The notes: a model not told the origin generated them from the sequence alone. A stretch of 64,000 nt of DNA from GCA-001856825 sp038729485 (GCA_038729485.1 JAVYRX010000001.1:1-64000); one strand, 5' to 3'; shown: positions 44,766 through 54,974, numbered from the stretch's first letter. Program-made: numbers and translations.

Positions 44766-45439
44766 TACTCATCCTCGTTTATTTTTCTGAATAGTAAAAT
44801 CAGGAAATAGATCACTGGAACTGCAGCGATCCAGGTAAGAAGCACCACTAGACCCCTCGACTCGAGGATTATTTCAGCCGACTCAAACGTCGCCGCCACC
44901 GCAAGCTCAATGATTACAAAAAGATACATGTACGGAACCTTGTACCACTTTGGCCTCAGGAGTTCCCTCCTGCTGAGTAAATATATGAGGTAAATGCTGG
45001 CGGAGACTGCAATCGCATATGAGGGCAATTCAAGCCACGTGTGCGGCAGAGCCGCCAAGGATAAAAATATGAAAAATCCGTTTATGTGCGAATAGAATGC
45101 TTCTGTCGCTACCGTGAGCGATGTAACCGCCGTAGACACAGAGAAGAGAAGCGGACCGACTATAGGAACAAATTCTATAGTTGCTATAAGAAGATTGTGA
45201 GGAAATATGGCAAGTATCATGGAGAATATGTTGCCCGATACTATGCTAGATCGTTCTGTCGTGATACTCTGCTCTAGAATCTGGCTATGAAAATTTATAG
45301 ACGACAGCACGGCGAACAGAGCCATCTCGACTATAAACGTGACTAGGAACAATCGTCTAAGCATGAGGATTCCCTTGTGAAAGAAGAATGTATTCTTTTC
45401 ATTCACAAGGGAAAATGGATATGAGGGCCCATTCGACAT
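44756..45439 (-). CDS. SpoIIM-family membrane protein (DUF95)
   Basis: This 227-residue protein has about five membrane helices. The segment FFIFLSLAALPHTWLELPSYAIA matches the LPHG-x-FELP core of the SpoIIM family, found in many non-sporulating archaea. Function is unknown there. A TATAAATA box (45465-45472, minus strand) about 27 nt upstream of the ATG suggests an independent leaderless promoter. Confidence 0.75.
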   Translation of the reverse strand: MSNGPSYPFSLVNEKNTFFFHKGILMLRRLFLVTFIVEMALFAVLSSINFHSQILEQSITTERSSIVSGNIFSMILAIFPHNLLIATIEFVPIVGPLLFSVSTAVTSLTVATEAFYSHINGFFIFLSLAALPHTWLELPSYAIAVSASIYLIYLLSRRELLRPKWYKVPYMYLFVIIELAVAATFESAEIILESRGLVVLLTWIAAVPVIYFLILLFRKINEDEYWK

Positions 45440-45556
45440 TTACATCAGCACCTTTATTGAGGCTTTATTTATAATGCGGTCAAATACTTTCGCATAACCA
45501 GCGTTCAATGTCAATACGTCCATCAGTTTTCCCCATTCCTCCTCAGATCCTTGCAT
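45440..45556 (-). CDS. Possible 38-aa protein directly upstream of the SpoIIM-like gene
   Basis: An open frame from ATG 45556 encodes MQGSEEEWGKLMDVLT to KASIKVLM and ends with TAA exactly against the SpoIIM-like ATG. The composition looks protein-like (amphipathic helices), but no ribosome-binding site or TATA box is convincing. The SpoIIM-like gene's own TATA box lies inside it. It could equally be a gene remnant. Confidence 0.25.
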   Translation of the reverse strand: MQGSEEEWGKLMDVLTLNAGYAKVFDRIINKASIKVLM

Positions 45557-45591
45557 GTTGAAATTCAGATGCTTCTTTGGCTAGAACAAAG

Positions 45592-45610
45592 CATACCTCA
45601 CAGAGGTATG
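45592..45610. promoter_or_regulatory. 19-bp perfect palindrome upstream of MFS transporter 4
   Basis: CATACCTC (45592-45599) and GAGGTATG (45603-45610) are perfect inverted arms around ACA. The element lies about 40-60 nt upstream of the MFS ATG at 45651, just beyond the TATA-like CCTTATCTTT (about 45621-45630). This is a typical place for an operator or activator site. Confidence 0.55.
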
Positions 45611-45650
45611 TCGTAAAAGTCCTTATCTTTCCCGTAAATAGAGAGACGTT

Positions 45651-47027
45651 ATGAAAAATTCCACGATCCTTCTTACCACTTCACTTGCAGCTTTTCTCAC
45701 GCCTTTTATATCAAGTTCGCTCTCATTTCTTGTACCGAAGGTAGGGGAGGATCTTAACCTGTCATTCTACCAGGCTGCAATGCTCCCTCTAATAATCCTC
45801 ATACCGCTAGCGTCATTTATGCTCCTTTTCGGCAGGCTTTCAGATCAGGTAGGAAGGGTTGCCTTATTCAGGATTGGCCTCGTAATATTTACTGTCGGTT
45901 CAACGTTTTCCTTTTTTTCAAAGAGCTATGACGCTCTAATATCGTCCCTTTTGGTCATCGGCATAGGAGCTTCAATAATAAGTGCGAATTCCACTGCAAT
46001 TGTGAGCTCAACTTTCTTCGAAAATAGGGGCTTTGCACTTGGCATCAATGCGATGTCGGTGTATCTCGGATTGACCATTGCTCCATTTGCAAGCGGTGTT
46101 ATAGCAGAATTTTTTAGCTGGCAGTTCCTTTTTCTCGTTGTCATTCCCCTTTCTATAATTAGCCTTTCAATCTCTTTCCTGGCGCTCCGTACCGAAATAA
46201 CTGATAAGAGGAAAATAGGAATTAAAGGATCTGTGATCTTTGCCCTTTTTCTAGCTTCCCTCTCTGTATATCTCTCTTTTGGTTATGTCTATGGCTTCGA
46301 GAGCCTTTCCCCGATTCTTTATTCCTCAATTGTCTTCTTTGCTGTTTTCGTTATTGAGGAGCTCTATTCTTCCAACCCGTTAATATCTGCAAGAATGATG
46401 AAGATGAGGAGGAGCTTCATAGCTTCTAACATAGCTGCACTTCTTAATTACCTCGGAACTTTTTCGGTCGTATTCGTATTTTCAATTTATCTGCAGGTAA
46501 CCCTTAGAATTTCCCCTTTCCTTTCAGGCTTATATATACTCCCAGAGCCGGCCATAATGGTTCTTGTTTCCCCTTTGGCCGGCCGTCTTTCTGATAGGGT
46601 GGGCTCAAGGAGGATTGCATCCCTCGGGATGCTTGTAATAGGCATGTCTTTCCTCTCATTTTTCCTGCTGAGAACTCCAAACGTCAGGGAAATTTTACTA
46701 ATCCTGGGAATTCTGGGATTGGGATTTGGTCTGTTTTCCGCGCCCAATACGAATTCTGTAATGGGCTCAATAAAAATTGAATTTTCAGGATTCGGATCTG
46801 GCTTTCTGGGAACAATGAGGTTCATTGGGCAGCTTCTAAGCATCATCCTCGCGACGACTATGTTCTCCTTTGCAATACCTAGAAATATAATGATAGGTAT
46901 TTTCTCAGGCGTGTATGTTTCAATCGGACAATCATACTTTCAAAGCTTCCTAACAGGGTTTAGGGAAGTCATGTTCCTTTCTTTCCTGATAAGTATCGCG
47001 GGCGCAATATCATCGGTTTTGAGGTAA
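45651..47027 (+). CDS. MFS transporter 4 (DHA2-like, 14 helices)
   Basis: This 458-residue protein has about 14 predicted helices. The A-motif GRLSDQVGRVALFRIG is followed by GRLSDRVGSRRIASLG in the second half. The C-motif-like GLTIAPFASGVIAEFFSWQFLFLV is typical of drug:H+ antiporters. An export role for toxic compounds is the family expectation. The palindrome upstream suggests regulated expression. Confidence 0.9.
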   Translation: MKNSTILLTTSLAAFLTPFISSSLSFLVPKVGEDLNLSFYQAAMLPLIILIPLASFMLLFGRLSDQVGRVALFRIGLVIFTVGSTFSFFSKSYDALISSLLVIGIGASIISANSTAIVSSTFFENRGFALGINAMSVYLGLTIAPFASGVIAEFFSWQFLFLVVIPLSIISLSISFLALRTEITDKRKIGIKGSVIFALFLASLSVYLSFGYVYGFESLSPILYSSIVFFAVFVIEELYSSNPLISARMMKMRRSFIASNIAALLNYLGTFSVVFVFSIYLQVTLRISPFLSGLYILPEPAIMVLVSPLAGRLSDRVGSRRIASLGMLVIGMSFLSFFLLRTPNVREILLILGILGLGFGLFSAPNTNSVMGSIKIEFSGFGSGFLGTMRFIGQLLSIILATTMFSFAIPRNIMIGIFSGVYVSIGQSYFQSFLTGFREVMFLSFLISIAGAISSVLR

Positions 47028-47046
47028 TTAACGGGAAATCATTTTA

Positions 47047-47064
47047 TTCTATTTTAGGATAGAA
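47047..47064. promoter_or_regulatory. Inverted repeat TTCTAT-N6-ATAGAA before the aldo/keto reductase gene
   Basis: Six-base arms at 47047-47052 and 47059-47064 are perfect inverted copies. They lie between the TATA-like CATTTTATTC and the ATG at 47069, where bound protein would block initiation. Confidence 0.35.
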
Positions 47065-47068
47065 CATT

Positions 47069-48079
47069 ATGAAATACAAGAAACTTGGATGGTCAGGTGT
47101 CCTTATAAGTGATCTCTGTTTAGGCACGATGACGTTTGGCTGGCAGGCCGACGAGACTACCAGCTTTGATATAATGAACAAATTCGAAGAAAACGATGGA
47201 AATTTTATAGACACGGCAAACGTTTATTCCGATGGAAAGTCCGAGGAAATAGTTGGAAAGTGGCTCAAGGGAAGAAATAGGGAAAATTTCGTGGTGGCGA
47301 CAAAGGTTCGATTCAGAACCGGCAAAGGCCTGAATTCTGTTGGCCTGTCAAGAAAACACATCCTACATTCCGTAAGGGAAAGCCTCAAAAGACTCGAAAC
47401 GGATTATATCGACATTCTTCAACTCCATGCCTGGGACCCCCTCACCCCTCTTGAAGAGACCTTAAGCACGATGAATTATCTTGTTCAAGAGGGCCTCATT
47501 AGATACGTCGGCATAAGCAACTTCAGGGGGTGGCAGCTTCAGAAGGCTGTGGACATTTGCACGGAAAGAGATTGGGAGAAACCCGTGAGCATACAACCCC
47601 AATATAACCTCATAGCTAGGGCAACAGAGTATGAAATACTGCCGGTGGCTTCTTTCAATGAGCTGGCTGTTTTGCCCTGGAGCCCCCTCGCGGGAGGAGT
47701 TCTAACTGGAAAATACGAAAGCGGCATCTCGTCGGCTCCAAAGGGAACTAGGATCGGAGATTCCAACAACAAGGAATACTACGCTAGGCTGGAGAATGAC
47801 CGGACCAGGCTCATTTTAAAAACCTTAGGCATCATTTCAGAGGAAACGGGAAAGACGAAAAGTCAGATTGCTCTAAACTGGCTAATCAGCAATCCTGCAG
47901 TGACTTCACCCATAATCGGGGCAAGGAATATTGAGCAGCTATTGGAAAATCTCGGTGCAACAGAGTGGCACTTGACCATCGATCAGGTAGACCGTTTGAA
48001 TAAAGCAAGCGCTATAGAGATAACGTACCCGTATGATCAGAGGGCCGAGGATCAGCAGAGAAGGGACAGAACACTCTGA
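47069..48079 (+). CDS. Aldo/keto reductase
   Basis: This 336-residue NADPH-dependent oxidoreductase has a TIM barrel with the catalytic tetrad visible: Asp and Tyr in DTANVYSDGKSE, Lys in VVATKV and His in LQLHAWDP. It ends with cofactor-binding ITSPIIGARNIEQLLENLGA-like segments. It belongs with bacterial YajO/YghZ-type general aldehyde reductases; the physiological substrate is unknown. Confidence 0.93.
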   Translation: MKYKKLGWSGVLISDLCLGTMTFGWQADETTSFDIMNKFEENDGNFIDTANVYSDGKSEEIVGKWLKGRNRENFVVATKVRFRTGKGLNSVGLSRKHILHSVRESLKRLETDYIDILQLHAWDPLTPLEETLSTMNYLVQEGLIRYVGISNFRGWQLQKAVDICTERDWEKPVSIQPQYNLIARATEYEILPVASFNELAVLPWSPLAGGVLTGKYESGISSAPKGTRIGDSNNKEYYARLENDRTRLILKTLGIISEETGKTKSQIALNWLISNPAVTSPIIGARNIEQLLENLGATEWHLTIDQVDRLNKASAIEITYPYDQRAEDQQRRDRTL

Positions 48080-48136
48080 TGCCCCTTCAGATTAACTGCA
48101 AAGATTTTAATTGGGGATTCTAATTAGGCGGAACAA

Positions 48137-51100
48137 TTGGTGGAGTTGATGGATTCGGAAAGCAGGAAGGAAAGCCTTGTTGACATAATAAGGGGAACGA
48201 GCACGGAGACAAAGACAGGTCTATTATTGACCTTGATCTTCTTCTTTTCCGTCTTTCTTAGCACGTTCTTCGTGATTGGCCCTGCCGTTAGGGCTGACTA
48301 TGCAGTCTCTGGTGGTTCCGATGCTTATTACAACATGAGAATTGTTCAATACATCCTTTCTACCCATCATCAACTGCTTTTCGATGCGGGACTCAATTAT
48401 CCTGTAGGCCTTGAAAATCCAAGACCTCCTTTCTTCATGTGGCTTGCAGTCATGCTAGGCTACGCCTTCTCCCCGTTTCTAGGGGGAGTCTATAGTTCAA
48501 CTATGACTATGTTCCTTGAAAGCACCGCAATAGGCGGAGCAATGATAATATTTCCCACATATTTTATTGGGAAGGAGATATTTGACAGGAAAGTCGGGAT
48601 AGTTGCATCGCTCCTGGTTGCGATGTCTCCTCTCACGCTGATGAAAAGCATAGCAACGATTGGACTTTTCGATATTTTCACGGCACTGTTCGGCGTGATG
48701 TTCATATATTATTTCTTAAGATCCGTTAACACATTCAAATACGAAGGCCAGGTTTCGTCCATTAGGGACGTGCTGACGGCCATAGGAAAGAACCCACTTT
48801 CTGTCACTTATTCCCTACTTGCTGCGGTTTCTTTGGCCGCATCGATGCTCACCTGGGTCGGATCAATCTCGCTCGTGTTGATTCTAGTTGGCGCGGCAGT
48901 CATACAATTGATAATATTTTCTCTCAAGAGGAAGAGCGCACTGCCCGTATTTGTTGCAAACCTTTTCTTCGGATTTGGATTTATAGTCGCATTTCCTTGG
49001 TATTATGTTGCGCATTTTATACCCGTTAGATTCGAATACCCTCTGATATTGTGGCTTGCACTTCTCGTTGTTTCCGTATATTTCATACTGCTTGAAAAGA
49101 GGCCTTGGCTTGTTTCTGTTGGTGCATTCGTTTTAATCGGCATACTGGCAGTAGCTGCACTTTACAAAGTTGATAAAAATCTAATATACTCAATACTGTC
49201 GGGCCAGCACTATTTCATCAAAAACAAAATTTATGATACCATTGCAGAGGCTCAGGCTCTTCCCTTAGGGGAGGATATGATGGAATATGGGGCCATACCT
49301 TTCTTCGCTTCATTTATTGGATTGGCCTATCTTGTCTACCGCTGGATAAAGACTGCTACGTTCAACATGACCCTTGCACTCTTTTATTTCGGAGGCATAA
49401 TAATAATAAGCATGATAGCTTCCAAATTCCTTTATTTCGGCGCCGTCGCAGCATCTGTTTTGACGGGGTACATATTGGTAAAATCTTTTGATTTGCTTCA
49501 ATTCAAGCAGACTATTGAAAAGGCAAAGGGAAGGACCGTCAGGACGGCCCTGAGGAAGGAGTTCAAGTTCGCTCATTACGTTGCCATACTCATAGTTGTG
49601 TTCCTTCTGGTTGTGCCAACAACGTTCTATGCCGTAGATTCTGCCATTCCTTACAACAATAAAACGGTATACGACAGGCAGCTGTACAACGATACCCCTT
49701 CTTTCCTTAAACCTGCCAATTACACGAACAACTCCCTCTATTACCTTGGTGCGTTCGGACCAGATCTTGCCACTCCGAACCAGGCACTCAATACGTTCGA
49801 ATCCTGGTTCCAGAACCAAGATACCCAGCTGCCTTTTAATCAGAGACCAGCGTTTATGTCGTGGTGGGACTATGGTTTCCAGACAATAGAACAAGGTGCA
49901 CATCCAGTCATGGCAGATAACTTCCAAGATGGCATATATCCAGCAGCACAGATTTTGCTGGCCCAGAACGAGAGCCAGATCCTTGGAGTCATGATTGCCA
50001 GGATGCTGTACAATTTTTCATTAACTACCAGCTTTAACTCCTCAGGCATTAATCTTATCCTGAATCAATATCTCGGCAGCACTGGAGCAAGTACTGTAAT
50101 CAATTATGAAATTAATCCCAGCAGATACATTTCTCAGATATATTCGGACCCATCCTTCTTCGGCAACTATGAAAAGGTCCAGGGCGGAGATGCAATGTAC
50201 ATCTTGGTGGAGCATTACCTAGCAAACAAATATCCCCTTGGGACTTTGGTAAATCTCTATCAGGCGATAGAGCAGAAAATGAATCAGTACATGGCATACA
50301 TAGGCATAGATTCAGGCCTATTCCCATTCAATGGGACGAATACTGGAATATTTTATGCACCATCCTATCTTGGAGACTTCCCGTGGGTAAACGCCTCTGG
50401 CGAGATAATACCTGTTGCATTCTACAACATCACGGCAACTGATACATCTGGAAATACGTATCCACTGCAGGATTTTCCGCCAGGTGATACGGCTGTCAGC
50501 TACAACATAAATTACACCCCGGCCTTCTATAATACCACAATATATCGCGGGCTAATAGGTTATCCACCCACCGCTGTAGGAGCTACATCAGGAATCCCCG
50601 GAATAAGTTCCAACCTCTCATCATATCCGACTATGCCGGGCTGGGGAATGCCCAATTTTGAACTCGTATACGATACCGTTCTATGGAACCCTTATACTGA
50701 TTACCAAAACCACACAACAGCGTGGCGGACGGTCAGCCTAGAGCAGGGATATTACTACCTTAAGAACCACGACGGCACCGTCGATCTGTACCCGCCCGCA
50801 CAGATTCTGGAAAACGAGGTCGTTGCCCTTGAATATTATCCAGGGGCAATCATTCAAGGAAGAGTGACTAATTCCCTAGGTCAACCGATAGAAGGAATAA
50901 GGGTAACTCTAGATGATCAATACGGAATTCCTCACATGACTGTCCTTACGAATTCTTCCGGTTATTATTCCGTGTACGCCGTTGCCGGTAACGATACTGT
51001 TGTCTTTTCCACGGGGAAATACAACTCTTTGAGCATGGCGGGTAACAAAACATTGAGTACATTTAACGTTACTATATCCGAGGCACAGGCAAATAGGGAG

Positions 51101-54100
51101 AGCTACACCCCGTACGGACAACCTACCTGGAACATAACTCACAATCTTGTCCTCCCGTCAGATAGGGTAAACGGGGTCCTTTTCCTCAATTTAGTCAATA
51201 GCAATGTTTACATTCCAAATACTGACGTTTCCATTTCAGGAATAGTAAAATACTATAATTCGACCTACGGGGCCCAATACATAACGAACACAACACAGAA
51301 CGGAAGTTATGGCATATACAACCTGAAACCTTACAATTACAACGTTTCAGCATTTGTATTGGGTCAGTGGTACTATAATGTTACGTCCGTTACCATTTCC
51401 AATAATGCGACTTCCCTTGACGTCCCTATCCAGTTCGGGATTGTAAACGCCACTTTGGCAGTGGGAGCAACGCTTTCGCCAGGAAGCACCATAACGTTCA
51501 GCAGGGGAAAATACAACATCTCATACAACCTTACTCAACCTAACCAGAGAATAAATCTACCTGTCGGTATTTTCAATGTTTCAGCCCAGAGCGGGGGAAT
51601 GTGGGATAACTTTACTGTCCAGTTAACGTACAACACAACGACCAAGCTTGGGCTTGATTTCTCAAAATACTATACTGCCAATTTCCTCACTTACGTCGGA
51701 AATACGCCTGTGAGCGCTTCTTTACAATTGATGGACAGCAGCGGAAAATACTTAAGCATCTTTAGCACGAATGGCTCTGGAAAGGCGAGCGTGGCTATAT
51801 CCGTATATTCGGTTTATGCCTCTGCTTACTACGACGGAACTCATTATGCAGCTACGGGCATACTTAACGTCTCTGGAAATGAGAATTATTCTCTCAATCT
51901 TGAACCTTCATATCTCGTTACTGGCACTTTCAGCGTCAATGGTATACCTCAGGATGGCTCTCAGCTTACGATAACGGGGAACAATACGCTACTAAATTAC
52001 TACACCAGTTCTAGCGGTTACTTCTCAGTCTATCTTCCATACGGGCAATATACAGCAGTCGCTCAAACGACCGTTAACTCCAGTCTATACGTTTCGATGC
52101 TTCAATTCACTGTTTCCGGAAGAAGCCTCAATCTTCCACTTAACGGAATGCCCGGTGCCAAAATAACGGGAAATGCAACATACGAAGGATCCGGGATCGC
52201 TGGTCTTCTCACTACCACGGTTAACGGCAGGCCATATTACTACACTATGGTTAACAACGGAAGTTATGCCATTTATGTTCCAAAGGGACTGTCCCCTAGC
52301 GGTCAGTCCTTCGTGTCTCCTGGATATGCAGTTACCTCTTCCAGCCTTTCGTCAATTTCCCTCAGACAGCTTAATGTAACTGTCAACGTTTTTGCTAATT
52401 ACTCCGGGAACTATCTTATGACGTTGGAAGCTGTTGGTTCAAAGAGCTATTCTGTTAACGGTACGCATCAGTTTAATCTATCGCTGGCACCTGGGACATA
52501 CGAGATCTCCCTGGCAAGACCAGGTGCTGTAGTTTCAATTTCTAAAACTGTTATAAATGTCGAGCCTGGAATTGGCATCCAGACGTTCTCCGTAAATGCC
52601 ACTCTAATTGCAGAATTGCAGGTTTTTGCTCAAAATGCGTTTGTATTCAGAAACTCAACGTTGGTATCTAACACGCTAAATTCCACATTGGAACTGGGCA
52701 ATTACACCATTTACTCTTATTCTGGAAATCAAGCCTTCGTCGGTACCATCGATCTCAGGAAGAATCAGACTTTTGAACCTTCCCTTTCATTAGGGTTTAA
52801 CGTAAGCCTCCAATCAAATGTAACGATATCCGGCAAATTCGGAAGCATCACCTGGTCAGGGAACATAGTTCTTCCGAAGGGCAACTACACCTTTACCCTT
52901 GAGAGAAGGGTAAACGAGACTTATGTGTATTATGCCTCTAGTACCATGTTCATATCTTCGCAGCAGAACATTGTTCTGAATACATCTCTGCGCATGTTGT
53001 CCTCCAATCTCTACGTAAATTCAAACGGCGCCTACGGCATATTTACGGTCATGGGGCCGAGAAATGAGACTGGAATCCTCGGAACGCCAATTACTGTTCC
53101 ATACGGCCAATATTCAATCTACGTCAGATCTGGGAATGAGGCGTACTTCGGAGACTTAAACGTCTCTTCGCCGTCCACATACCTAAACGTAACGCTTAAG
53201 AAAGCCTACCCCCTCAATTACGGTACTTATCTCAACAATACTTCTTATTCTGGTTTGATAAGGATTGGAACGAACTATTACATAAATCCGAAGGGCATCA
53301 TATACCTGCCCAATGGTTCGTACCAGTTTTACGCAACCACTCAGTACGTTTACTACGGCTTCTCCGACAGATTTGTTCTTAACCAAACAGTGAACGTTTC
53401 TGGAATCAGTTCAGCCACGCTCACGTTCAAAATAGTGAAGGTCATAAGCGTATCCTTCTTCCCAGAAGCTGGATCTCCAACGCTTAAGGCAAACCAATCG
53501 TATACGTTCCCAATGCTGATAACAAGCGCATCCAACATTCCGCTGAATTTCTCTGTTGAAGGGACTTCCACGTTTAAAGTGTCAGGAAGCATATTGAACC
53601 TCCTCCCTTATTCCACGGGGATGATCAATGTTACAATTACGGTACCTAAAGGGGAACCGTCTGGATTAAATGCAGTGAATTTGAGGGCTTACTACGGGAC
53701 GACTTACAGGGAGATAACAGTTAACGTGACTGTTCCAAAGATATACAACATAACTGCAAAGATAATAAACACAACTGGAAAGGTTGTTGGAAACACTATA
53801 GAGATTCCCCTGGTAATAAGGAACAATGGTAACACGAACACTGTGGTTAACGGCACCATCATAAATGACGCACAGCTCAAGGCGCTCGGAATGAATGTGA
53901 CTTTCAACGGTTCAAAGACCTACAGCGGAACCTTATACTCATTCACAAATAATACAACTTACATCACCATTAACTCCTCACAGGGAAGCAAGATCTACGG
54001 AAGGCAGATACTCATATCCCTCTCCTACCAGAACGGCACCTTCATTCTGTCCACGACAATTCACGCTCCGTCCGTTTCAATCATGAAAGGCAAGGGCGAG

Positions 54101-54223
54101 GGTAAAGGACTTTCTCCGTATTCTCAGTCTGAGCAGCAGTATTACATATACGGGCTAACTGCATTCATCCTGGTTGCAATGGTCATTGCTATGGTTGCGT
54201 TTAGAAGGAGGCAGAGAACTTGA
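48137..54223 (+). CDS. aglB: Giant AglB/STT3 oligosaccharyltransferase with long extracellular C-terminus
   Basis: The 2028-residue protein starts with about 12-13 membrane helices, with the metal-binding SGGSDAYYNMR segment in the first external loop. The catalytic WWDYG motif is near residues 576-580 (SWWDYGFQTIEQGAHP). This is the archaeal enzyme that moves lipid-linked glycans to Asn of N-x-S/T. From about residue 908 a chain of carboxypeptidase-regulatory/PEGA-like beta domains continues (GRVTNSLGQPIEGIRVTLD, then many SGxYSVY-type units) to a final membrane helix at about 2000-2024. AglB proteins are usually about 850-1000 residues, so this is roughly twice the norm. The start is TTG 48137 or ATG 48149. 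The 3' end overlaps the next gene. Confidence 0.93.
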   Translation: MVELMDSESRKESLVDIIRGTSTETKTGLLLTLIFFFSVFLSTFFVIGPAVRADYAVSGGSDAYYNMRIVQYILSTHHQLLFDAGLNYPVGLENPRPPFFMWLAVMLGYAFSPFLGGVYSSTMTMFLESTAIGGAMIIFPTYFIGKEIFDRKVGIVASLLVAMSPLTLMKSIATIGLFDIFTALFGVMFIYYFLRSVNTFKYEGQVSSIRDVLTAIGKNPLSVTYSLLAAVSLAASMLTWVGSISLVLILVGAAVIQLIIFSLKRKSALPVFVANLFFGFGFIVAFPWYYVAHFIPVRFEYPLILWLALLVVSVYFILLEKRPWLVSVGAFVLIGILAVAALYKVDKNLIYSILSGQHYFIKNKIYDTIAEAQALPLGEDMMEYGAIPFFASFIGLAYLVYRWIKTATFNMTLALFYFGGIIIISMIASKFLYFGAVAASVLTGYILVKSFDLLQFKQTIEKAKGRTVRTALRKEFKFAHYVAILIVVFLLVVPTTFYAVDSAIPYNNKTVYDRQLYNDTPSFLKPANYTNNSLYYLGAFGPDLATPNQALNTFESWFQNQDTQLPFNQRPAFMSWWDYGFQTIEQGAHPVMADNFQDGIYPAAQILLAQNESQILGVMIARMLYNFSLTTSFNSSGINLILNQYLGSTGASTVINYEINPSRYISQIYSDPSFFGNYEKVQGGDAMYILVEHYLANKYPLGTLVNLYQAIEQKMNQYMAYIGIDSGLFPFNGTNTGIFYAPSYLGDFPWVNASGEIIPVAFYNITATDTSGNTYPLQDFPPGDTAVSYNINYTPAFYNTTIYRGLIGYPPTAVGATSGIPGISSNLSSYPTMPGWGMPNFELVYDTVLWNPYTDYQNHTTAWRTVSLEQGYYYLKNHDGTVDLYPPAQILENEVVALEYYPGAIIQGRVTNSLGQPIEGIRVTLDDQYGIPHMTVLTNSSGYYSVYAVAGNDTVVFSTGKYNSLSMAGNKTLSTFNVTISEAQANRESYTPYGQPTWNITHNLVLPSDRVNGVLFLNLVNSNVYIPNTDVSISGIVKYYNSTYGAQYITNTTQNGSYGIYNLKPYNYNVSAFVLGQWYYNVTSVTISNNATSLDVPIQFGIVNATLAVGATLSPGSTITFSRGKYNISYNLTQPNQRINLPVGIFNVSAQSGGMWDNFTVQLTYNTTTKLGLDFSKYYTANFLTYVGNTPVSASLQLMDSSGKYLSIFSTNGSGKASVAISVYSVYASAYYDGTHYAATGILNVSGNENYSLNLEPSYLVTGTFSVNGIPQDGSQLTITGNNTLLNYYTSSSGYFSVYLPYGQYTAVAQTTVNSSLYVSMLQFTVSGRSLNLPLNGMPGAKITGNATYEGSGIAGLLTTTVNGRPYYYTMVNNGSYAIYVPKGLSPSGQSFVSPGYAVTSSSLSSISLRQLNVTVNVFANYSGNYLMTLEAVGSKSYSVNGTHQFNLSLAPGTYEISLARPGAVVSISKTVINVEPGIGIQTFSVNATLIAELQVFAQNAFVFRNSTLVSNTLNSTLELGNYTIYSYSGNQAFVGTIDLRKNQTFEPSLSLGFNVSLQSNVTISGKFGSITWSGNIVLPKGNYTFTLERRVNETYVYYASSTMFISSQQNIVLNTSLRMLSSNLYVNSNGAYGIFTVMGPRNETGILGTPITVPYGQYSIYVRSGNEAYFGDLNVSSPSTYLNVTLKKAYPLNYGTYLNNTSYSGLIRIGTNYYINPKGIIYLPNGSYQFYATTQYVYYGFSDRFVLNQTVNVSGISSATLTFKIVKVISVSFFPEAGSPTLKANQSYTFPMLITSASNIPLNFSVEGTSTFKVSGSILNLLPYSTGMINVTITVPKGEPSGLNAVNLRAYYGTTYREITVNVTVPKIYNITAKIINTTGKVVGNTIEIPLVIRNNGNTNTVVNGTIINDAQLKALGMNVTFNGSKTYSGTLYSFTNNTTYITINSSQGSKIYGRQILISLSYQNGTFILSTTIHAPSVSIMKGKGEGKGLSPYSQSEQQYYIYGLTAFILVAMVIAMVAFRRRQRT

Positions 54224-54972
54224 AGGCAATCCTAGCACTGCTTCTCATAATCGCAGTTACCATTTTGTTCGTGCCGTCCTCTTCTGGAAATGCTTCCGTT
54301 GGACCTGTAACAGTGGTCGGTCCATCTTCGGTAGCTGTAAATTCATCGTTCAACTATTCCGTTAACGTCCAGGAGATATTTACAAACTATTCTGTGACTA
54401 TGATAATGTCGGGATACAACCTCACAGGCGCTTCCCCGATATCACCAAGCTACGATAAGGATATTACGTCAGGACCGGCAGTTTTCACCATTAAATCGCC
54501 TGCAACCCCAACGACGCTGTTTCTCTTCTTTCAGGTTGCTGCTGACCTGAGGGGAAAGCTGTATTACTACAACTTATCGTCAGTTGTGAAAGTCAATACT
54601 GTAACCGTCCTCACTGCGACGGTAAAGAATCCAACAGACTTTAACTTGACTGCAGTGAACGTCACCTTTAGCGTAAACGGGAAGTATGTGGGTAGCGATG
54701 TAGTCAATATATCTAAAAATTCGACAAAGAATGTCACTTATGAATGGATTTCCGGAAACCTTCCAACAGGCATATATACAGTAACCGTTGGGCTGAACAG
54801 CACTCTACTTCAGCTTGAGGGAGGAGGAAGTTACAGCTTCAGGGTTCAGGCTGGAAACCCGTTCGTTTCGTACATCTACATAGGCATTGCCGCATTCCTG
54901 ATTATAATAGTAACAGTAATTCTAATATCCGGTTACTACGCGAGGAAGAGGAAGCCCAAGTGGAAGAAGTGA
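54220..54972 (+). CDS. Secreted, C-terminally anchored surface protein
   Basis: This 250-residue protein has a signal peptide (residues 1-23), then two beta-sandwich-like domains rich in N-x-S/T sites, the second resembling CARDB (LTATVKNPTDFNLTAVNVTFSVNG). A membrane helix lies near the end (YIYIGIAAFLIIIVTVILISGYY), followed by a basic tail. The TTG start overlaps the aglB stop and has GGAGG 9 nt upstream. Its tight coupling suggests it works with, or is heavily modified by, the AglB enzyme. Confidence 0.75.
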   Translation: MKAILALLLIIAVTILFVPSSSGNASVGPVTVVGPSSVAVNSSFNYSVNVQEIFTNYSVTMIMSGYNLTGASPISPSYDKDITSGPAVFTIKSPATPTTLFLFFQVAADLRGKLYYYNLSSVVKVNTVTVLTATVKNPTDFNLTAVNVTFSVNGKYVGSDVVNISKNSTKNVTYEWISGNLPTGIYTVTVGLNSTLLQLEGGGSYSFRVQAGNPFVSYIYIGIAAFLIIIVTVILISGYYARKRKPKWKK

Positions 54973-54974
54973 AT

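Noticed and set aside
49310..49927. 205-codon minus-strand open frame
   Set aside because: Antisense to the aglB catalytic region including WWDYG.
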